This document shows positions 34,583 to 39,243 of a DNA stretch of 39,243 nt, one piece after another (position 1 is the stretch's first letter; each line of letters starts with the position of its first letter). The position numbers were made by a program, and so were the translations under genes. The DNA is taken from NCBI GenBank assembly GCA_934675625.1, contig CAKURH010000025.1, positions 1 to 39,243 on the forward strand. The letters run 5' to 3'. Source of the DNA: an uncultured Kiritimatiellota bacterium. GTDB taxonomy: Bacteria > Verrucomicrobiota > Kiritimatiellia > RFP12 > UBA1067. The notes beneath the pieces were generated by a model. The model was not told the DNA's origin. It saw only the letters and a program-made list of their open reading frames with translations, and made no database searches.

Positions 34583-35490
34583 GGTTTCTCCTTGTCGGGG
34601 ACGGTCGGCAGCGTGACCGTGGCCTTCGTGCCGGGACGGTTGGCGGCGAGCGTCAGCGACCCGCCATACTTCCGAAGGCGCTCGCGGATGCCCTGCAGGC
34701 CGAAATGCCCGTCGCGCGGGCCCGGCGCGGTCGCCGCGTCGAATCCGCAGCCGTTGTCCGAAACGGAGAAGCGGATGACGTCGCCCGTCATCTCGCCGGC
34801 GATGCGGAGGGTCGTGGCCCGTCCGTGCCGGATGGCGTTGACTGTCAGTTCGCGCACGATCTTGATGATGGCGTGCGTCGTGCTTTCGGACAGGCGGCTG
34901 CGCGAGACGTTGAAGCGCACGTGCGCGCGGACGTCCTTGAGGTGCGGCGCGAGCGTCTGGACGAGGGCTTCGGTCAAGTCGTGCTCTTCGAACGTGCGCG
35001 TTCGGAGATCCCAGAGACAGCCGCGCAGTTCGCGTCGGCAGGAGGCCAGCATCTGGCTCGCCGTCGCGAGGCTTTTTTCCGCGCGCGCGGGGTCTTGCCG
35101 TCCGGTGGCGAGGGCGGCTTCGAGCTGAAGGGCGATGCCGATCAGGGCCTGAGAGACGGAGTCGTGGATCTCGACGGCCAGCTCGGTGCGCTCCTCGACC
35201 TTCAGCCGCGTGCGCGCATGGGCGATCTCCTCCTGCAGGAGCCGACGCGCCCGCTGGCGCGAGACGATGCGGATCGAGAGGTTCCAGGCGCTCATCGTCG
35301 CGAGGCCGGCGAGCAGGAGGCCGATGATGACGAGCAGTTCCGTGTGCAGCCACCAGGGCGAGCGCACGAAGAGGCTGCCGGCGTCCAGCCGTCCGTCGCC
35401 GCCGACGCCCGTCAGTTCGGGCGGCGCCGACAGCAGGGCGGGCGGCATTAGCGCAAGGCCGGCCAGCAGAAGGAAAACGCTTCGTCTCAT
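34579..35490 (-). CDS. NarL-partner sensor histidine kinase (HisKA_3 type)
   Basis: A 303-aa membrane kinase with two TM helices (about 5-22 and 52-70) around a very short (about 30 residue) external loop containing PELTGVGGDGRLDAG. Then comes a DHp helix with VEIHDSVSQALIGIALQLE (phospho-His109) and an HATPase domain ending DNGCGFD and GHFGLQGIRERLRKYGG. The tiny sensor loop suggests it needs a partner to sense its signal. ATG 35490 was chosen because TGATATACT ends 7 nt upstream, predicting a leaderless mRNA; the longer open frame would start inside the promoter region. Confidence 0.92.
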   Translation of the reverse strand: MRRSVFLLLAGLALMPPALLSAPPELTGVGGDGRLDAGSLFVRSPWWLHTELLVIIGLLLAGLATMSAWNLSIRIVSRQRARRLLQEEIAHARTRLKVEERTELAVEIHDSVSQALIGIALQLEAALATGRQDPARAEKSLATASQMLASCRRELRGCLWDLRTRTFEEHDLTEALVQTLAPHLKDVRAHVRFNVSRSRLSESTTHAIIKIVRELTVNAIRHGRATTLRIAGEMTGDVIRFSVSDNGCGFDAATAPGPRDGHFGLQGIRERLRKYGGSLTLAANRPGTKATVTLPTVPDKEKP

Positions 35491-35497
35491 GACGTGT

Positions 35498-35506
35498 AGT
35501 ATATCA
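35498..35506 (-). promoter_or_regulatory. Extended -10 promoter of the kinase-regulator operon (leaderless)
   Basis: The - strand reads TGATATACT, then 7 nt, then ATG 35490. Confidence 0.62.
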
Positions 35507-35536
35507 AACTGCGGCCGTGTTGATGCCGCGTGCGGC

Positions 35537-35554
35537 ACTACTCATTTGAGTAGT
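35537..35554. promoter_or_regulatory. 18-bp palindrome between the two-component operon and GH116-like gene
   Basis: ACTACTCATTTGAGTAGT has arms ACTACTCA/TGAGTAGT around TT. Its centre lies about 44 bp upstream of the predicted GH116-like transcription start and about 55 bp upstream of the kinase start. Each half resembles the NarL-type heptamer TACYYMT (TACTCAT). A second small palindrome, GCCGCGTGCGGC, adjoins it at 35525-35536. Binding by the adjacent LuxR-type regulator is inference. Confidence 0.6.
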
Positions 35555-35574
35555 AGACCTTGGGGCGGCGGGCG

Positions 35575-35583
35575 TGCTATACT
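35575..35583 (+). promoter_or_regulatory. Extended -10 promoter of the GH116-like gene
   Basis: TGCTATACT ends 10 nt before ATG 35594, leaving a predicted 5' leader of only about 3 nt. Confidence 0.6.
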
Positions 35584-35593
35584 ACGGGGCGAA

Positions 35594-37987
35594 ATGAGAA
35601 AAGTCGCGTTGAGTTTCGTTTGTTTGGCTGTGGTCGCCCGCCTGTGCGCGGCGGACTGGCCTGTCCTGAAGACCTACGAGGGCGCAAGCCTCGAAAAGGT
35701 GAAGATGCCGCTGGGTGGGATCGGCACGGGGACGATCTCGCTCTCCGGCCGGGGCGGGCTCGTGGACTGGGAGATCTTCAACGAGCCGTCCAAGGGCTTC
35801 GTGCCGGCGACGAGCTACCTCTGGCCGCCGATCTACCAGCCGGCGTTCGCCCTGCGGTGCGAGACGGCGGACGGACAGCGCGTCGCGCGTCTGCTGGAAG
35901 GCCCCGTGCCGCTTTCGGAGTATGAGGGCGACGTCGGCTCGCGCGCCGTCAACCAAGGCTATCCGCGTTTCGGCAAGGCCGTCTTCAAGGCCGCCTATCC
36001 GCTCGCGCAGGTGGCGCTCGCGGACGGGGGAATGCCTGTGGACGTCACGCTGGAGGCGATGAATCCGCTCGTGCCCGGCGACGCGGCGAAGAGCGGCTTG
36101 CCCGTCATTCTCCTGCGCTGGCGGCTGACGAACCGCTCCCCGTCGCGCGTCAAGGCGTCCGTCGTCGGCACGCTGGTCAACAGCTGCGGGCGCGCACCGC
36201 GCTTCGCCGACCGCAAGACGCCTGTCGTCCGCGACGAGCGCCGCGTCGAGAAGGACGGCCTCACGGGCGTCTGCCTGTCGGGGCGGCAGGTCGACACGCG
36301 GAAGTTCCGCCTGCTGGGCGGGGAGATCGCCAACGCCGCAGACGGCGAGTTCGGGCTCTTCGTCCCCGCTTCGGCCGGTGCGGTCTCGACGGCGACGGAC
36401 GTGCGCGAGCCCGGCTGGGGCGTCGGCATGGATCGGTTCTGGGCGCGCTTCGTCGCGCAGGGCGACGTGGCGGATACGGCGGCGGACGACGCCTCGGCGA
36501 CGCAGAAGCTGCCGCTCGCCCAGCTCGCCGTCGCGGTGGAGCTTGCGCCCGGCGAGACGAAGGCCGTGCCGTTCATCTTGGCGTGGCGCTTCCCCAACCG
36601 GTTCGGCTGGGAATGGAATCACGAGGAGGATGTCGCGAGCCATGTGCTGGGCAATTGGTACGCGACGCGCTTCGCCTCGGCGGCGGAGGCCGCCGTCGCG
36701 TTTGCGCGCGACTTGCCGGAACTGGAGGCGGCGACCGTCGCGTTCGTCCGTCGCGTCCTCGCGGCGAACGCCCCCGCCGTCGTGAAGGAGGCGGCGCTCT
36801 TCAATCTCTCGACGCTGCGCACGGAGACGTGCTTCCGGACGGCGGACGGCAACTTCTACGGGTGGGAAGGGTGCCTCGACGGCGAGGGCAGCTGCTACGG
36901 CAACTGTACGCACGTCTGGGGCTATGAGCATTGCCTTGTCGACCTCTGGCCGGAACTGGCCCGGTCGATGCTGGACAACGCCTTTGGCGCGCAGCTGGCG
37001 GCGAACGGGCACATGCGTTTCCGCGTGCGCCTGCCGCTCGCGGACAACGCGAAGGATCTCGGCGTCGCGTGTGCCGACGGGCAGATGCAGTGCGTCATCA
37101 AGGCGTTTGAATACGTGCGGAAGACGGGCGATCGCGACTGGCTGGCGCGGACGTGGCCCGCCATCCGCCGCGCGCTCGCTTTCGCGTGGATTCCCGGCGG
37201 CTGGGACGCCGACCGGGACGGCGTGATGGAAGGCTGCCAGCACAACACGATGGACGTCGAATACTACGGGCCGAATCCGCAGATCGAGTTCCTCTACCTG
37301 GCCGCGCTCGAAGCCGCCGCGTCGATGGCCGAGACGTGCGGCGATCGCGCGTTCGCGGCGGACTGCCGCGAGCTGAAGCGGCGCGGGGCGGACTGGACGG
37401 AGAGGAACCTGTTCAACGGTGCGTATTACGAGCATCTCGTGCGTCCGCCGAAAGGGCCGATTGCCGCCGGCCTGCAGGTTTCGGCGCGTCCGGCCGACGC
37501 GCTCGCCGACCCGGACTTTCAGCTGGGCGCCGGGTGCCTCGTCGATCAGCTGCTGGGCGACTTTGCCGCACAGGCTGTCGGGCTTGCGCCGGTTGCCGAC
37601 GCCGCGCATGCGCAGACGGCCCTCGCGACGGTCTTGGCGCGTTGCCGTCAGCGGAGCGACGCGACGTTCAACCCGATGCGCTCGTATGTGCTGGGCGATG
37701 AGGTGTCGCTGAAGATGGCGTGGTATCCCCCAGACCGCTTCCCCCGCTCGCCGTTTCCGTACTACCGCGAGACGATGACGGGGTTCGAGTACGTGGTCGC
37801 CGCGCTGCTGGCGTGGAACGGAAACCGCGCGGAAGCCGAGCGAGTCGTCCGCGACGTGCGCGACCGCTATGACGGACGCAAGCGAAACCCGTTTGACGAG
37901 GCCGAATGTGGCCATCACTACGTCCGCGCGCTGGCCGCCTGGACTGTCCTGAAGGCCATGGACCCGCAGTTTAGCGTGATGCCGTGA
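35594..37987 (+). CDS. Exported GH116-like glycoside hydrolase (DUF608 type)
   Basis: A 797-aa protein with a signal peptide (MRKVALSFVCLAVVARLCA), an N-terminal beta domain starting MPLGGIGTGTISLSGRGGLVDWEIFNEPSKG (typical GH116 N-domain) and an (alpha/alpha)6 barrel. Likely catalytic residues by family position are Glu425 in GWEG and Asp554 in the HNTMDVEYYGPN motif; GNCTHVWGYEH lies between them. GH116 enzymes cleave beta-linked glucose, xylose or GlcNAc. The upstream frame to 35186 crosses the kinase gene and was rejected. It is divergent from a two-component system that probably controls it. Confidence 0.87.
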   Translation: MRKVALSFVCLAVVARLCAADWPVLKTYEGASLEKVKMPLGGIGTGTISLSGRGGLVDWEIFNEPSKGFVPATSYLWPPIYQPAFALRCETADGQRVARLLEGPVPLSEYEGDVGSRAVNQGYPRFGKAVFKAAYPLAQVALADGGMPVDVTLEAMNPLVPGDAAKSGLPVILLRWRLTNRSPSRVKASVVGTLVNSCGRAPRFADRKTPVVRDERRVEKDGLTGVCLSGRQVDTRKFRLLGGEIANAADGEFGLFVPASAGAVSTATDVREPGWGVGMDRFWARFVAQGDVADTAADDASATQKLPLAQLAVAVELAPGETKAVPFILAWRFPNRFGWEWNHEEDVASHVLGNWYATRFASAAEAAVAFARDLPELEAATVAFVRRVLAANAPAVVKEAALFNLSTLRTETCFRTADGNFYGWEGCLDGEGSCYGNCTHVWGYEHCLVDLWPELARSMLDNAFGAQLAANGHMRFRVRLPLADNAKDLGVACADGQMQCVIKAFEYVRKTGDRDWLARTWPAIRRALAFAWIPGGWDADRDGVMEGCQHNTMDVEYYGPNPQIEFLYLAALEAAASMAETCGDRAFAADCRELKRRGADWTERNLFNGAYYEHLVRPPKGPIAAGLQVSARPADALADPDFQLGAGCLVDQLLGDFAAQAVGLAPVADAAHAQTALATVLARCRQRSDATFNPMRSYVLGDEVSLKMAWYPPDRFPRSPFPYYRETMTGFEYVVAALLAWNGNRAEAERVVRDVRDRYDGRKRNPFDEAECGHHYVRALAAWTVLKAMDPQFSVMP

Positions 37988-38033
37988 CGTGCCCATAAAC
38001 TCTGTCCGTGTTGGACAAGAATTGCTGTCGCTG

Positions 38034-38141
38034 AACACGGAGTCGCCGGAGGAGGGGAGGCACGGAGTCTCTTAGCACAGGGCTTATAGGATTTATTCTT
38101 CTCCTTACTCCGTGTCTTCCATTCTCTGTTCCCTCCGTGTT
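38034..38141. repeat. Imperfect inverted repeat with CACGGAG ends
   Basis: Arms 38034-38068 and 38107-38141 (35 nt each, 38-nt loop) both begin and end with ACACGGAG/CACGGAGT and are purine-rich between. Such ACACGGAG...CACGGAG blocks resemble dispersed repeats seen in many unrelated bacteria. Confidence 0.7.
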
Positions 38142-38277
38142 AAGCGCCGCAGGCATCTTCGATGAAGGACTCGTCTCTCAGATACTCGCGCGAAATCTGC
38201 AAATCATGTGGTTGCAGATGGCGCAAAATCTGCAAGTGTCGGAGAGCGGATGTGAATGTGTAGGGGGATTCCATTTC

Positions 38278-38317
38278 CGCCAAAACGCCGAACGAAATCG
38301 CGCCAAAACGCCGAACG
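38278..38317 (+). repeat. Two 17-bp direct repeats upstream of the ATPase promoter
   Basis: CGCCAAAACGCCGAACG occurs at 38278-38294 and 38301-38317, 23 bp apart, immediately before the -35. This places the pair on one face of the helix, a common arrangement for activator or repressor sites. Confidence 0.7.
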
Positions 38318-38318
38318 G

Positions 38319-38348
38319 TTGACGAAATGCGCATAAAAATCGTATAAT
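38319..38348 (+). promoter_or_regulatory. Sigma-70 promoter of the DUF4143-type ATPase
   Basis: TTGACG (38319-38324), 18-bp spacer, TATAAT (38343-38348), then 10 nt to ATG 38359. It is the only promoter here without TGn and the only one with a clear -35. Confidence 0.7.
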
Positions 38349-38358
38349 ATCAACCGCT

Positions 38359-39184
38359 ATGAAAGATTATAGATTGCGCGTGGCCGACGCGATTTTGGCC
38401 GAAAGACTGGCGGGGAAAGGGGCCGTTCTCATCGAGGGCGCCAAATGGTGTGGCAAGACCACGACGGCGGAGCAGATTGCCCGTAGCATGCTGTATCTCG
38501 GCGACAAGGATCTTCAGAAGCAACCTGGCAATGGCCGACTTCAAGCCAAGCCGCTTGCTTGAAGGGTTAAAGCCGCGCTTGCTGGACGAATGGCAGATCG
38601 CCCCCAAGCTCTGGGATGCCGTTCGCTTTTCGGTCGATCATTTGCCCGGCATGGGGCATTACATCCTGACGGGCTCGACGCTCCCCGACGAGAAGCGCGA
38701 CGAAATCGACCATAGCGGAACGGGGCGTATCACGCGCATGAGGATGCGTCCGATGACGCTGTGGGAGTCGGGCGAATCGACAGGCGAGGTTTCGCTTGCC
38801 GACTTGTTTGAGGGCAAGGACTTTGAGGGCGGTGCGTCGCGGCTTGCGCTTGAGGACGTCGCCTTTGCCTGTTGCCGTGGCGGATGGCCGGCGACCATTG
38901 GCATGCGGGGGCGAATTGCGCTGAACCAGGCGTATGACTATGTCGATGCCGTCATCGAAAGCGACATCTCAAAGGCGGATGGCGTCCGGCGTGATCCCGA
39001 CACGGCGCGGCGCATCCTGCGCAGCCTTGCGCGCCTGCAGGGAACGCAGTCGGCGAATACGGTCATCGCGGCGGACATCGCGGCGCATGAGCCCGATACC
39101 TTTAGCGAAGATACCGTTTACTCCTACATCGGTGCGCTAAAGAAGATCTTTGTGGTGGAGGACATGGCCCGGTTCGTCAAGTAG
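38359..39184 (+). pseudogene. DUF4143-type AAA ATPase, frameshifted and truncated
   Basis: The gene begins MKDYRLRVADAILAERLAGKGAVLIEGAKWCGKTTTAEQ with a P-loop (GAKWCGKT) in one frame. Near 38520 (AGAAGCAACCTGGCAATG) the homology shifts to a second frame: MADFKPSRLLEG, PRLLDEWQIAPKLWDAVRFSVD and GHYILTGSTLP, all typical of DUF4143-linked ATPases. A one-base insertion explains the shift. The second frame stops at VEDMARFVK (39182-39184), where family members continue with the DUF4143 domain (another 180 or so residues). It is therefore broken twice. These proteins are poorly characterised and often genome-repeated. Confidence 0.82.
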
Positions 39185-39230
39185 GACGTGCACCCTGTAG
39201 TCTACTATTGGTTTTTTGGTTCGTCAAATA
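39171..39230 (+). repeat. Short direct repeat at the truncated gene end
   Basis: GGTTCGTCAARTA occurs at 39171-39183 (including the stop codon of the ATPase fragment) and 39218-39230, with 34 unrelated bases between. The window ends 13 bases later. Confidence 0.5.
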
Positions 39231-39243
39231 CTGGACACTCTGT

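Larger units (their letters stand above)
37988..38358. other. Repeat-rich intergenic region
   Basis: This 371-base gap has no gene I can support. It contains a 35-bp-arm inverted repeat (38034-38141), two AAATCTGCAA copies near 38194 and 38225, a pair of 17-bp direct repeats (38278-38294 and 38301-38317) and a complete promoter (38319-38348). Confidence 0.7.

Noticed and set aside
35186..35593. Upstream extension of the GH116-like frame
   Set aside because: It crosses the histidine kinase gene and lacks a signal peptide; the promoter and signal peptide at 35594 fit better.
35582..38038. An 818-aa - strand open frame opposite the GH116-like gene
   Set aside because: Antisense shadow of a clear glycosidase with catalytic motifs.
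37971..38156. A small - strand frame with an NTEGTEN-like peptide
   Set aside because: This peptide pattern is a hallmark of dispersed repeats translated by chance, not a gene.

Overview
The window is GC-rich bacterial DNA with tightly packed genes. It opens in the 3' end of a 5S rRNA gene and then carries about 27 protein genes, five or six of them damaged. Housekeeping genes (clpP-clpX, tig, fba, purM, dapF, panD, ung, dus, a metX-metW fusion) are mixed with many secreted glycan-processing proteins (GH78, GH116-like, tandem SGNH esterase, sialidase-like and GH74-like beta-propellers, triple-LamG protein, alpha/beta hydrolase, metallophosphoesterase). This mixture, the LamG/BNR proteins and the Na+-solute symporter with YhcH suggest a gut or sediment polysaccharide degrader of the PVC group, most likely Verrucomicrobiota/Kiritimatiellota. 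That assignment is inference from gene content and needs a phylogeny.

Layout. 1-9878: 5S rRNA tail, DMT-family exporter, NERD protein, S41 protease, dapF, DUF975-like membrane protein, dus, tandem SGNH esterase, ung, CPBP protease-like protein, MTA/SAH-type nucleosidase, all on the + strand. 9879-11973: an AT-richer decayed island with a possible antitoxin remnant, a C-terminal scrap of a GH78 rhamnosidase and, on the - strand, an autoinhibited Fic protein with an AbiEi-like N-terminus. 11974-20820: a sialic-acid-like glycan locus. A divergent AraC regulator faces a truncated SSS symporter running into yhcH, then a frameshifted LamG protein, a BNR sialidase-like protein, a GH74-like propeller and a metallophosphoesterase without a clear start. 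21129-33926: a secreted esterase, tig-clpP-clpX-panD, fba with a strong terminator, then purM, GH78, metXW and a PilB/GspE ATPase. 33944-37987: a LuxR-type two-component system on the - strand, divergent from a GH116-like glycosidase, with an 18-bp palindrome between them. 37988-39243: a repeat-rich gap, then a frameshifted and truncated DUF4143-type ATPase.

Three system-level signals stand out. First, ten of the eleven promoters I can place carry an extended -10 (TGnTATAAT or close variants) with no recognisable -35; the eleventh lacks TGn and has a TTGACG -35. Second, at four genes (AraC, symporter, esterase, histidine kinase) the -10 ends only 7-8 nt before the ATG, which predicts leaderless mRNAs, and at two more the gap is 10 nt. 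Third, the region shows repeat-associated decay: a symporter/yhcH deletion junction, a G8 frameshift in the LamG gene, a rhamnosidase scrap, a broken ATPase, and several short repeats resembling dispersed families known from unrelated bacteria. No CRISPR array, tRNA, prophage or intact transposase was seen.
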